Shown here: positions 1 through 9,764 of the stretch, piece by piece
How the letters are laid out: the number at the start of each line of letters is the position of its first letter
Position numbering within the stretch: position 1 is the first letter of the stretch
Assembly (NCBI GenBank): GCA_946803715.1
Contig: CAMPET010000058.1
Location: forward strand, 232,506-251,644
Direction of reading: 5' to 3'
Length of the DNA: 19,139 nucleotides
From: Beroe ovata
Lineage: Eukaryota > Ctenophora > Nuda > Beroida > Beroidae
Program-made: the position numbers and the translations under genes
Notes under the pieces: model-generated
Seen by the model: only the letters and a program-made list of their open reading frames with translations
Databases searched by the model: none
Told to the model about the DNA's origin: nothing

Positions 1-290
1 ACACACACACATGTCTTATCAAGCTCCCCAAAGCGCACTCCCCTCTCCCCAATTTTCTCCTAGGTAATCCCTCATCTCTGCTTGGTGCATAATGTGTGTG
101 CAGAGTGTGTGCATACAATAGGGCTGGGTGGGCGGGGGAGAGCCCGTGTACACAGCGTGTACACAAATCACACTGTACTGTGTACTCGCAATAGGGTGGG
201 GAGGACGCTTGTTATACCAGTGTTATCAGTACCACAGAAACAATGTGTGGGGATAATGTCTCATTCTCGATACTTCACCACACCGTACAC

Positions 291-520
291 GCATACTTCA
301 CCACAACGCATACTCTATCATAACGCATACCCTCCACAACAACGCATACTCTCCACAACAACGCATACTCTCCACAACGCATACTCTACCATAACGCGTA
401 CTCTCCACAACGCATACTCTACCATAACGCATACTNCACAACGCATACACTCCACAACGCATACTCTCCACAACGCATACTCTCCACAACGCATACTCTA
501 CCATGATGCATACTTCATAA
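291..520. repeat. Minisatellite, 16-17 bp unit
   Basis: About a dozen head-to-tail copies of two alternating unit types: ctccacaacgcatact (16 bp) and ctaccataacgcatact (17 bp). Some copies carry an extra 'aac' or single-base changes. One N (436) interrupts it. It stays open in frames on both strands only because of its composition; I do not read it as coding. Confidence 0.93.
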
Positions 521-750
521 ACGCACACTTGCGCACATACGGTTTACAGGTCGTAATGTGTACTCGTCTTATACTGTAATAGGGGTGGAGAACGCTTGTT
601 ACAGTAGCATTATCGGTGTTATAGGTTCTATAATTGCCCGCTAGTGTTATCAGTAGCGAACACAATATGTGTGCGATCATGCGAGGGGTAATCGCACAGA
701 GACAAAACACAGTTTACAAATGTGAGGGAGGGGGCTGCGTCTAGTGGAGC

Positions 751-780
751 GTGGTAACATGGTAACATGGTAACATGGTA
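751..780. repeat. Short tandem repeat (ggtaacat)n
   Basis: An 8-bp unit, ggtaacat, is repeated a little more than three times. The same ccatggtaac-like word recurs elsewhere in the window, for example in zinc-finger gene B. Confidence 0.85.
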
Positions 781-891
781 TTGTCTAATGAAACACATTG
801 ACCACACCTTCTCACAGTGGATAGTGGACCTCGCGACCAATGTACAGTGATAATGTGAATAGTTCCATCAGCTAATACATGGTCACTGTCA

Positions 892-928
892 GAATAGTGG
901 TTTCCTGAATAGTGGTTTCCTGAATAGT
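892..928. repeat. Short tandem repeat, 15-bp unit
   Basis: Two full copies and one partial copy of gaatagtggtttcct lie head to tail. Confidence 0.85.
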
Positions 929-1564
929 AGTCAGTGGATACTCAGCCAATAAAATATAGTCAGGGGTAATGGCCAACTCCATCACTGAAACACTGTACCC
1001 TATGCCATAGTTTTATTGCAATATGATTATCGAGTGATTAGCACTACTTTAACAATGCCCTCCTTGGCAGAGGTTCACATACATAGTACGGACGAGTGTC
1101 ATCAGCTCAGTGTCATTTCACCCATATCATGTTCCCTCACCCTCTCAGCTAAAAACTACTATCAGTTTACCACTCAAATAGTACCTATATGAAATAATCG
1201 TACAATTACTCAGGTGTATAATAGTACGTAGTCAAAGTGAGCTTATAATGTAGATATGCGTGTGTAAACTGTGTAAACTAGCAGTATCGCAGTTACATGC
1301 TAGATTCTGCTAGTCACGCCCCCTTTCACACGCATACACTGTAGAGTGTACACACACACACGTCACACACGCACACACATACAAACACACGCGCAGACAC
1401 GCGTCTGGTGTCTTAGACAAACTTAACTCTATTTTCAGTCATTTAACTCTATTTTCTGAATTCGTTAAGAACACCTATTGCTTCCTAAGGTGTACAGCTC
1501 TTGTTATTATCCCATCTTTCTACTTTTCTAACAAAATATATCAAATATGATTCTGTAATATGAC

Positions 1565-1582
1565 AGTCGACGTCAGTCGACT
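1565..1582. repeat. Small inverted repeat
   Basis: Perfect 7-bp arms (agtcgac / gtcgact) flank a 4-base loop (gtca). No terminator or RNA context is visible. Confidence 0.6.
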
Positions 1583-1602
1583 AATATTTGAACTTTAAAC
1601 CT

Positions 1603-1636
1603 GTGTAAACCTGTGTAAACCAAAACCTGTGTAAAC

Positions 1637-1671
<35 letters not shown>

Positions 1672-1689
1672 ACATACACACACACACAG
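1603..1689. repeat. cctgtgtaaa repeats leading into a (CA)n tract
   Basis: Three copies of the decamer cctgtgtaaa, the last set off by 'ccaaa', run directly into about 50 bp of almost pure CA repeat (1637-1688). A shorter impure CA/CACG tract lies at about 1351-1400. Confidence 0.9.
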
Positions 1690-1774
1690 AGGCGCGCGGC
1701 ACTCTACACCCCTTTATTGCGAGTGTTAACACTTGTGTTACAACTGGATGCGGCAGTGAATTCCATTACACGGT

Positions 1775-1799
1775 CAGCCCTTGTTACAGGGCTGTAACA
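1775..1799. repeat. Overlapping hairpin arms
   Basis: Two mutually exclusive stems overlap. One is cagccct / agggctg (1775-1781 with 1788-1794). The other is tgttacag / ctgtaaca around a central gg (1782-1799). Both are perfect. There is no neighbouring gene to suggest a function. Confidence 0.55.
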
Positions 1800-2050
1800 G
1801 CGTAACAAGCAATACTCGTGTGTTACTGCACATTCACAACGCTATAAACCAACCACACCACCTAACTATAGACAGTTGACGTACAAACAGATAACACCTA
1901 CCTCAGTAGCAGTTGACAACAGAATTGCTACCCCCTCCCCTGCAACTTACCCCCGGTAGTATCTTCTTCTCGTGTAAATCTCGCTGTGCGTTGAGTGCGG
2001 ACTCCCTCCGACAATACGTACAGAACGCACACCCTGTCGATAAGTCATTT

Positions 2051-2067
2051 GTGTGTGTGTGTGCGTG

Positions 2068-2113
<46 letters not shown>

Positions 2114-2129
2114 TGTGGGTGTGTGTGTN

Positions 2130-2160
<31 letters not shown>
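2051..2160. repeat. (GT)n microsatellite, about 110 bp
   Basis: A GT-dinucleotide tract with scattered gtgc and gtgg interruptions and one N (2129). It is a typical long animal microsatellite, and its length may be collapsed in the assembly. Confidence 0.97.
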
Positions 2161-2462
2161 GTGAGTGAGTATGTTGCGTTATCATAATAACGTTGAATTA
2201 TCATAATTCCCTGCTGATATGTACATGACACAGCATTTTCACGATTTCCAGTTTAATAAATAGTAAATCACACTACTATTATTATCATACAAATAACTAT
2301 AGGCTATGTAGTGACATCAGACATGGCGAATATTGTACCAATTAAATACCCATTAACCTAATAGTTTTCTCTAGTTCCCTGACACTACCTCTACACTTCC
2401 TCTACACTTCTACTAGGACTACTTTTGCCGGGGAATGCTGACTCTGTACCTGGCGTGACTCA

Positions 2463-2487
2463 CTATCATAGTCATACACTATGATAG
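2463..2487. repeat. Perfect 10-bp hairpin
   Basis: Arms ctatcatagt and actatgatag surround a 5-base loop (catac). AT-rich, with no gene nearby. Confidence 0.7.
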
Positions 2488-2775
2488 ATCCACTTCATAC
2501 ACTATATCCACTCTATAATTGCCCTATTCAATGCTCTATTGTCGATAACAATACTGATTATAGTGTCCGATAGTCATTGACAATTATCATAACAAGTTTA
2601 TCAGCCTCTCTTCATATCATGATCGCGCTTCATGATTGAGTGGGACGGAGGACTCTAGATCATCAGGTTCAGGCGAATCCTTCATTGCCAGTACCTAGGA
2701 CACCACTACATGGGCAGTGACCATTGGTCAACATTGTGCCATCTGGCCGCCAGCCAACAGTCGCATGGTTGCATG

Positions 2776-2849
2776 TGCACACAAAACACACAAACACACA
2801 CGTCACACACAACACACACACACACACANACACACACACACACACACAC
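2776..2849. repeat. (CA)n microsatellite
   Basis: An impure then pure CA tract of about 75 bp, with one N (2829). It is the reverse-strand equivalent of the GT tract at 2051-2160. Confidence 0.97.
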
Positions 2850-3194
2850 TTGTAGGAATAACTCTCACTGAGTGGAGAATGTCGTGCGGTGAATGACATT
2901 TCTAATTATCTCCTCAAAACCCAGGGTCGTGCACTACAAATACACCGGTTTAGAAAAGAGCGAACACAGAGTTTTACTATAAGGAATGAGGTGCTAAGTT
3001 TTAAATCACTTGATCATGATAGGTTATCCTCTTCGTACACAAACTGTGCAGTGTGCAGGAGTGTAAACAGGAACACTCTGGACAACCTTTGAAACAAACA
3101 TCTTTCTCAGTTACACACGCTGTTCAAACACTTGCTGAGATCCACAAAATTTCGAGTATACTGTTTTGAATTAAATCAACAAGCAAACGAGCGG

Positions 3195-3310
3195 AGGGCC
3201 CTCGACCAATGAGAACGCAGCATTCGTACCACGTGATCGCTATCAGCCAATGAGGTGGCTGCATCTGAGAATACACATGCACCACGTAGCATGGCGATGT
3301 AAAACGGAAA
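3195..3310. promoter_or_regulatory. Possible promoter: two CCAAT boxes and an E-box
   Basis: Two CCAATGAG words lie about 40 bp apart (near 3207 and 3247), with a perfect CACGTG E-box between them (near 3232) and a related cacgta word near 3283. NF-Y and USF/MYC-type sites in this arrangement are typical of animal core promoters. I could not identify a gene starting here on either strand, so this is a weak inference from short motifs. Confidence 0.25.
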
Positions 3311-3766
3311 GTTTTAACGTGAAAGTCCTGCTTAATAAATTATCTGCTTTGTGGACCGTTATTATTATCAAAATGTGTTTCCGAACGTGTTTGTGTGTGC
3401 GGGGATGATTACATGAGGGAAATAACTTCCATAAACCACAAAATACCGAAAACGAGTACAGGTCCATAACTTCTCCAAACCACAATAATCCGCACTCATC
3501 ACTTCAATTACGTAGACTTCTTCACAAGTTTATCACTAATAGTTTTTCTTGGCACAATTCACGGCATATTAAAGCCAGCTTTCATCCAGAGATACCCAAT
3601 GTCATATGGGAAGTTTAACAGTACAATAGTTCATAATACAACATTCGAGCAATTTACACTTAGTGAGACAAATGTTGTATCAGTTGTAGAGAGAGAGGAA
3701 GGGGGAATGACAGTGATGACATTTGCAGTGACAAGATTACAACAAGTTAACAATACGTGTGTATGC

Positions 3767-3810
3767 ATGAGTGTGTGTGTATGCGCGTGTGTATGTATGT
3801 GTGTGTTACA
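3767..3810. repeat. Impure (GT)n tract
   Basis: A short GT/GTAT/GC-interrupted tract just downstream of the CELF exon donor, in the presumed CELF intron. Confidence 0.8.
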
Positions 3811-3903
3811 GAATGTGTAATGACAGTGGTTGTATGAGAATGTGCATCAGACAGTGTGTTACAATGAGCTCACCCATTGAAATGCAGTGACTCAGTGACT
3901 CAC

Positions 3904-4096
3904 CTCTGCTGACTCCAGTTGCCCTATCTTTCAGGATCACAATCTCATATATTTCCCCATACTTCTCGAATATGGGTCTGATTTCATCCTCATCGAAATG
4001 TTTTGGGATCTGTCCAATGAATAGTTTCAGAGCATCTGCATCTTTGCTTGGCAATTGTTTGGATGGATTGATTCTTATTACCTGAGATAATATCAT
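3904..4096 (-). CDS. CELF: CELF/Bruno-like RNA-binding protein, one exon (partial)
   Basis: This minus-strand exon encodes the start of an RRM domain: an 'LPSKDADALKLFIGQIP' stretch with the RNP2 motif LFIGQI, then FDEDEIRPIFEKYGEIYE and 'VILKDRATG'. That pattern is characteristic of RRM1 in the CELF/Bruno family, which controls splicing, translation and mRNA decay through GU-rich elements. The exon ends at a good donor (AGAG|gtgagt, exon edge 3904), inside RRM1 where family genes are commonly split. Upstream, either the ATG at 4094-4096 starts the protein or the exon begins at 4081 after an acceptor (ttatctcag); both are open. The RNP1 half and later RRMs must lie below 3904, but I could not locate them. 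Family call is confident; the exon 5' edge is not. Confidence 0.85.
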
Positions 4097-5024
4097 AGAA
4101 CAGTGGCTTGAGGTGGAAAAGTTGCCTCACAATAGATGTATAGAAGAGTTTAGTACCTGGAGACTCGAGTTATCAGCAGGGGAGCTTATTGCCATGCCTT
4201 CTCCCTCAGAAACGAGAGTTTACTCAGCTCATGCTATAGAGGGAGATACAATGATCAATAACTGGATACAAGATTGTAATGAGAGAGGATATTTAAGAAT
4301 CAAATCAAACAATATATTCAGAATAAGGGGATTGATCAAATATAAATAACCTAATGGGGTTATTTGACCCAGCAAGTAAGATGTCAAAGGGCAACAATGT
4401 TAGCATGCAAGATGCCGTACTGGTCATACGCTATCTCATCATGTGTTGCATCTTAGACTATCTGCAAGCTGATAGCAAGGAGACTTGCATAACACATACA
4501 GGGAGTTAAAGCTGTCAGTAAAACAAGGCACAGATGAACAGACAGTTGTCTTCCAACTTTCACTGTCCATCATAGCAAGGGTAAATGTTTGCAACAAGTA
4601 GAAATTTAAGCAACCTTGAACAAATCAGTAAAAAATGAGAGGTCTGATCAACATAGCTCAAGTACATTCCACACTTACACACAATTGCAAGTTAGGGCCA
4701 ATAATGATCTTTCATCTTTGAGATGATTTGATGAAGTCATGAAGAGTAAAAGTGAATCAAACTCGCCTGTGCTCCGTCTTCCAAGAGTTTGAAGGCAAAA
4801 GTAACGTCCCATATCATGGAAAACTATCCAGATCAACCTCCAGTTCCAGGGTATTCATCCCCTAACTCAAACTCTCTACTGGAATGGAGCACAGGTGGTC
4901 TATGACTGATGGCCTACTTGGATATGTAAGGTGCGGTTATGTCGTTATGACATAAATCGAACAGAACACATGGCAATTAATATGTAATGATTAATTTTAT
5001 TAATTTTATAATTCTTGTAACTAG
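4097..5024. other. No supported gene; CELF upstream region
   Basis: This is AT-rich sequence upstream of the CELF exon. A frame at 4113-4349 (+, 78 codons) has no recognisable domain. A 29-codon frame at 4816-4905 (+) is proline- and serine-rich and ends in a stop; it is too short to support. No RNA gene or clear promoter was recognised. Confidence 0.5.
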
Positions 5025-5374
5025 TGTGGCCGTGGACATAAAGATAATTCATTATTTCCTTGGCATTCAATAAGTGGTAAATAATAGACGCGGGTCTTGA
5101 TCTTATGAATTTGAATGGGCGGATATGAGCGAGCGCGCCGCGCGCGCTCACGATGCGGCGCAATTGTTGTTCTCACGTTCAGTGCCTTTTTTCTGTGATC
5201 TGAAAAGTCGGCGCCGCGCAATTAAGCTCAAGTGAAGTGCGGGGCTATGGCGCCACGCCGGCGCACCACTGTTTGAGCCTTAGCGCGCAAATAAAGCAAA
5301 AGAGCGCAGCTGTATATGTAGTTATTAAGACTCCTATTGGCAAAATTCAACATAACATCGTGTCCACGGCCACA
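5025..5374. mobile_element. Candidate MITE, 350 bp, 14-bp terminal inverted repeats
   Basis: The segment starts with tgtggccgtggaca (5025-5038) and ends with its exact reverse complement (5361-5374). Between them is CpG-rich DNA very unlike its AT-rich flanks. It includes a near-palindromic gagcgcgccgcgcgcgctc block at 5131-5149 and repeated gcgcaatt words. No transposase frame is present, which fits a non-autonomous miniature inverted-repeat element. I see no clear target-site duplication beside the arms. It sits between CELF (-) and zinc-finger gene A (+), so a CpG-rich divergent promoter is an alternative reading. Confidence 0.5.
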
Positions 5375-5767
5375 AAAACGTACGCATAGTGGCGCGCGTG
5401 AGCAAAAATTAGGTAATTAGGCTCCCTGCGCCCATTGATATTACGCGTGCGGACTGTTTTTTAAATGATAGTTGATTTATGTTTGATTTATATTTGATTT
5501 CATGAATTCTGTGCATGGTTTCATGTCGTTAATCATAAGGCATGATAAATATTACTTCTTGAGACCTTCTCAAACAAAATCCATGGATTTCGATATCTTG
5601 TTAAATTTCTTTTTACTTACACTGTTTGCTTAAAGGATCTTGTTGTTGATGTAGTATTGAATGAAAGCAAAAATGGTGCTGAATGATGCTAAAAGTTCTT
5701 TGTTTTGGAATATTTTAGGGCATCTTGGTTTTAGTTTTCAGTGAGTTGATGAATCGTAACATTCCAG
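5375..5767. other. Upstream region of zinc-finger gene A
   Basis: AT-rich sequence with a short tgatttat(g/a)tt-type tandem repeat near 5470-5503. It ends in a splice acceptor (aacattccag) exactly at the ATG of gene A, so part of it is probably a 5' intron. No upstream exon could be recognised. Confidence 0.45.
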
Positions 5768-7347
5768 ATGGTTGATGTAGGACAAGACATTATAGTTGAA
5801 AATGAGGTTGAGGTGACTACAACCTGGGGATTTCCTGAATCCGTCAATCCAGATGATGTTTTATACTTCGGTAACAATGATTTTGCTTTATTGTTAGAGT
5901 CAGATGCTAGGACCAAAAAGTCAGTCCTTTGTAAAGCCAAACAACACAGAGCTGTTTCTAAACTTGGGACAACCCTTGATTCAGCATGTTTCAATAAAAT
6001 TGAATGCTTCTATCCAAAGCCCGATTATAAGGAAATCTTAGGTAAGATCATTAATCTAATCAGCTTGAAAATTATCAACTGATTCAATCTTGTCTCAAAT
6101 TATTAATAGATCCCTCAGTACATGAGAAAGGCAAGCTAAAGAGAAAGCAACACTCTCCACAAAGTGTATGTAAGTCAGTGAACAGATTTTGCTATGCATC
6201 TCACATTCTTGCTTGTGATTCATATTTTCTCATCAGATGTTGTGAGACATATTTTATAGGTCCTGAAGCTAAAAAGACAAAAGAAAGGGTACCTGAACCC
6301 CATTCTTCTACTCAGTTAGATAATAAGAAGACTGATAAGCAAATTTCGGGTATTTTCAATTTAAACATTGTTTTTTGAGGCGAGAGAATGTTTAACAGTA
6401 CATCAAATGATAAATCTTACTGTATTCTCATATTTCAGACACTCCTCAAATGAAGACTTCGTCTCTGAAGACTTCGTCTCTGCATCTTAATTCACTTCCC
6501 TCATCCAGTAGCAAATCCACCAAGCAAAAGTTCTCCAAGCCGTGTGCAAAGGACAGAAGCTCTCATCCACGAAACTATTTAGAATTGGGACTTACGGATG
6601 CATCCGGAGCTTACCCCTGCCCAGAATGCTCTGTTCCATTTCCTGCCATTGGTGAAATGACTGCCCACTGCCTATCAGAGCATGGTATCAGCAAACCACT
6701 GAAATGCAAGATGTGTTCCAGGTCATTCAATAAAGCCAGGGATCTTCTTCACCACATTTTCGTCCACACTGGTGAAAAGCGCTATAGTTGTCCCCACTGT
6801 GCACTGACTTTCCGCACGGGATACAATAAGACCACCCATATGCGCAAAGTACATGGGGATGAATTCCCGTACAAGTGTGATGAGTGCAATGCACAGTTCA
6901 AAGGGAGGAGGGAGCTGAGAGTGCATATGAAGGAGTTTCATGTTGGGCAGAGAGTTCAATGTGAGGTGTGTCTGGCAAAACTTGACAGTGCAATGCAGCT
7001 CAAGCAGCACTTCTGCGCAACCAGTATACAGAAGTTCAAATGTGAATTCTGTGAGGACAAAGTCTTCGCTTCATTGAACACTCTTCAACAGCATGCAAAA
7101 CGATGCAAGTAAGTCCTTCCTGTGATACATTCAATTTGATTTGAGTCTGATTGATATATTTTGGTTTTCAACTTATTGGTTGTCAACTTATATCGAACCT
7201 GTTTGCAGCAATATAGACCAATCGCAGACGTCGTGTGACGAGTGTGGATCGGAGTTTCCCAATGCAGCAACTTGTTCCATGCACAGGAAATACTTGTGCA
7301 TAGGAAAGAAGGGGGGTGTGAAAGCGGGAATCGAGTGTGACAAATGA
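5768..7347 (+). CDS. C2H2 zinc-finger protein A (tandem paralogue of B)
   Basis: Five exons join in phase: 5768-6041, 6110-6169, 6260-6349, 6439-7108 and 7209-7347, giving 410 codons before TGA. All introns are GT-AG and 68-100 bp. Residues about 14-91 form a compact domain I do not recognise (TTWGFP, DFAL, ESDA, KSVLCKAKQH, FYPKPDY), shared with gene B. A Ser/Lys-rich linker follows, with a 15-bp direct duplication at 6453-6482. Then come four classical C2H2 fingers (about 200-310, with a TGEK linker after finger 2) and three C-terminal C2HC-like fingers, the last split off in exon 5 (CDEC...H...C). It is probably a nuclear DNA-binding regulator; the target is unknown. The ATG directly follows an acceptor, so a 5'-UTR intron or trans-splicing is likely. 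A poly(A) signal lies at 7394-7399. Codons are more A/T-ending than in gene B. Confidence 0.85.
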
Positions 7348-7393
7348 ACTTGATTAGTTATTTCTAAAGTGTGATATTTTGTTTGTGTATCTT

Positions 7394-7399
7394 AATAAA
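7394..7399 (+). terminator. Polyadenylation signal AATAAA of gene A
   Basis: A canonical AATAAA lies 47 bp after the gene A stop codon and about 140 bp before the gene B start, so the two genes can be separate transcripts. Confidence 0.7.
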
Positions 7400-7536
7400 G
7401 TAACTTTGAGTTCATCTCCGACTTGAATTAGCAATGATCAACATGATATTGATCGCACTATTCATTACTATGGGGGGTTGCGGTATAAGCACACTAATCT
7501 ATCAATACCGAAGGCCAATGTATCGGGGGTGTGGCA

Positions 7537-9764
7537 ATGCTGCAAGGCACAACTCCAAGTATCGATAATGAGGTAGAAGTATCAACAACGTGGGGTTTCC
7601 CTGACGACATAGACCCCTCTGCAGTTGTATTCCTGGGAGACACTGACTTTGCTCTGACCCTGGAGTCAGATGCCAAGACCAGGAAGAGTGTGCTGTGCAA
7701 AGCGAAGCAGCACAAATCAGTATTTACGATAGGAGATAGTCTGAACGGGGACTGCTTGCGGCGGATTGAGCAGTTTTACCCCAAACCAGATTACACTGAA
7801 ATACTGGGTAAGAGAGTCGAGGGAGAATGTGGTGCAACAAACTGTTATCTGTTGTCTGCTAACAGTGTCGAATGTCGATGCAACAATAAGACAACAATAC
7901 GACAACAATACGACAAGAAGCAGCTAAAATAACGCCGTCAACTGTTACAGTGCACGAGAAGGGCAACTCAAGAAAGAAGTCTGGTCCAGCTCACAGAACT
8001 CCAGCTCACAACACAAAGTGTGCTATTCCCAGCAAACACTCGTCAGGTATAATATTATTAGCACAAACTCTATTTCTAAACTGTGTTTTTGTGCTGGAGT
8101 TTTACCGGTAGATTGATGTTAACATTTAAAATTTCAGTGCAATCACCTCGGACAGCAGGAAAAAGGAATCGATCATCGTCCACGGTTTCCACCAGCTCTA
8201 CCAGCACAACTCTGTCCAAGAAACATGTCCCTCCTCCTAGAGACCATACTATTCCATCCTCTACTTCTCACTCTATAGCGACAGACACTACTCGCAAACA
8301 ACAATCTCAACAATCTCAACACTCACAACACTCACGAGATAGCTCGAATCACGTACTACACTCACAACACTCAAATCACACGAATGATAACCCCTCTCCT
8401 CCAAACACTCCCAACATTACAACTTACAAAGACCTGGGTTTCACAGACGACGCAGGAGCATACCTGTGTGCGTACTGCCCGGGAAAATTCACCACAGCAT
8501 CCGAACTAGTCACGCATTGTCGCACTGATCATGCAGTCAGGAAGCCATTTCTCTGCAAAGTCTGTAACAAGACATTCTATACAGCGAGGGATCTGCTCCT
8601 CCACACATTTGTTCACACGGGGGAAAAGAATTACCAGTGTTACCATTGTTCAGTCATGTTCAGACAGCCCAAACATAGGAACGGGCATATGCGCAAAATA
8701 CACAATGATTTCCTACCCTACAAGTGCGGGGAATGCAGTGCAGCGTTTAGAAAACACACTGCACTGTCTGTACACGTGAGATCATCACACAAGTCGATTC
8801 ACAACAAGTCACGCAATGAATCACGCGATGAATCACGCGATGAATCACGCGATGAATCACCCGATGAATCACGCAATGAATCACACGATGTAGGAAGTGA
8901 ATCACGCATTGAATCACCCAATGAATCACATAGTCAGCCGCACAATGAGGAATCGCGCTCCGAATTACACTATGAAACTCACAAGAGCTCATCGCGCAGC
9001 GAACACGACAGATCACGTAATCAATCACACAACGAATCACACAACGAATCACACATCGCGTCTGGTGCCGCTGTATCTCCTGATGAAAGAGAGTGGGCAC
9101 TACAGTGTGGCGCGTGTGGGGAGAGGTTTCCTGACATGGCGGATGTGTTGCACCATGCAACCTGCTGCCGGTGAGTATACCTAATCGCCAATGTTATCAA
9201 TTCTCACCTCTTTTTTCATCACCTCATCTTTTTGTCAACATCAAATTCGTATTTAATCACGGGTCATTTTCAGAATGAATTTCAAACTCATCTCCTGCTA
9301 TGCCATGACCCATGACCCATGACCCATGACCCATGACCCATGATCTCAGGCATATTGATCAGAGTGAGACCCAATGTAAGAAGTGCGGGTCCCACTTTCC
9401 CACTGCCGCCAAGTGTTCTGTGCACAGCACGTACCTCTGTACTGGTGAACTGATAAAGGGGGAGGGGGATGAGGACTTGTTACTGGACAGTGTGTTGCTC
9501 GATGCCATGGTAACAGAGGATGCCATGGTAACAGAGGATGCCATGGTAACAGAGGATGTTGCTGCTGATGTTGCCATAGCAACTGCAGATGTTGTAACTG
9601 CGCAAGATACAGCACGGACTCATTTAGTAGACAGTATTGGAGTTATAGAGGATAGTGGGGTCAGCACTAGCAACACAGAGGGTATGAACTGTAGGATTGT
9701 GATGGGGGAGGATATGGTAGTGCTTGATGAGGAAGTGATTAGGACTGAGGACCATGACGTGTAA
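7537..9764 (+). CDS. C2H2 zinc-finger protein B (tandem paralogue of A)
   Basis: Four exons join in phase: 7537-7807, 7951-8046, 8138-9170 and 9350-9764, giving 604 codons before TAA. The N-terminal domain aligns with gene A without gaps over 78 residues, 48 identical by hand count, and the first intron is at the same codon and phase. A long Ser/Gln/His-rich linker follows (repeats at about 8291-8370), then four C2H2 fingers (about 231-330), then about 95 residues of S-[R/H]-[N/D]-E repeats in place of gene A finger 5. Two C2HC-like fingers follow (CGAC...HHATCC, and CKKC...C in exon 4) and an acidic tail with DAMVTE repeats. The start was chosen because MLQGTTPS... aligns with the gene A start; an out-of-frame ATG lies upstream at 7518. 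Probably a nuclear DNA-binding regulator of unknown target. Confidence 0.85.
8809..9060. repeat. Coding 12-bp satellite in gene B
   Basis: Near-perfect copies of a 12-mer gatgaatcacgc (variants aatgaatcacgc, gatgaatcaccc) run from about 8809 to 8890. They continue as increasingly degenerate copies to about 9060. Translated, they give S-R-D-E / S-H-N-E tetrapeptides. The repeat is a multiple of three, so copy-number change keeps the frame. Confidence 0.9.
9303..9344. repeat. Heptamer repeat at the 3' end of gene B intron 3
   Basis: Five perfect copies of ccatgac and one variant (ccatgat) end 3 bp before the acceptor AG (9348-9349). They occupy the place where a polypyrimidine tract would normally be. 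Confidence 0.9.
9501..9554. repeat. Coding 18-bp repeat, three copies (gene B tail)
   Basis: Three identical copies of gatgccatggtaacagag encode DAMVTE three times. The identity at third positions shows that the duplication is recent. Confidence 0.95.

Larger units (their letters stand above)
1..3903. other. Gene-poor, repeat-rich stretch
   Basis: I see no recognisable protein or RNA gene here. The open frames present are either translations of the minisatellite and the CA/GT tracts or short frames without recognisable domains, for example 2889-3092 (+), 3243-3485 (-) and 3599-3820 (+). The stretch lies downstream of the CELF exon on the minus strand, so it may be CELF intron or contain short CELF exons (50-130 bp) that I could not pick out by eye. 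Repeats, hairpins and a possible promoter within it are listed separately. The Ns at 436, 2129 and 2829 all fall inside simple repeats. Confidence 0.6.

Noticed and set aside
291-528. Open frames on both strands (165 codons plus, 76 codons minus) over the minisatellite
   Set aside because: The translations are pure repeat (HNAYSTI-type) with an unknown residue at the N; they arise from repeat composition.
1913-2231. Frames rich in Cys-Val or Thr-His around 2050-2160
   Set aside because: They are translations of the (GT)n/(CA)n tract.
4816-4905. 29-codon plus-strand frame (MENYPDQPPVPGYSS...)
   Set aside because: Composition looks protein-like, but it is too short, has no recognisable family, no convincing splice sites, and a stop directly after.
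8747-9184. Long alternative frames over the 12-bp satellite (137 codons minus; 95 codons plus)
   Set aside because: A 12-bp repeat keeps several frames open at once. The frame continuous with the zinc fingers and intron phases is the real one.
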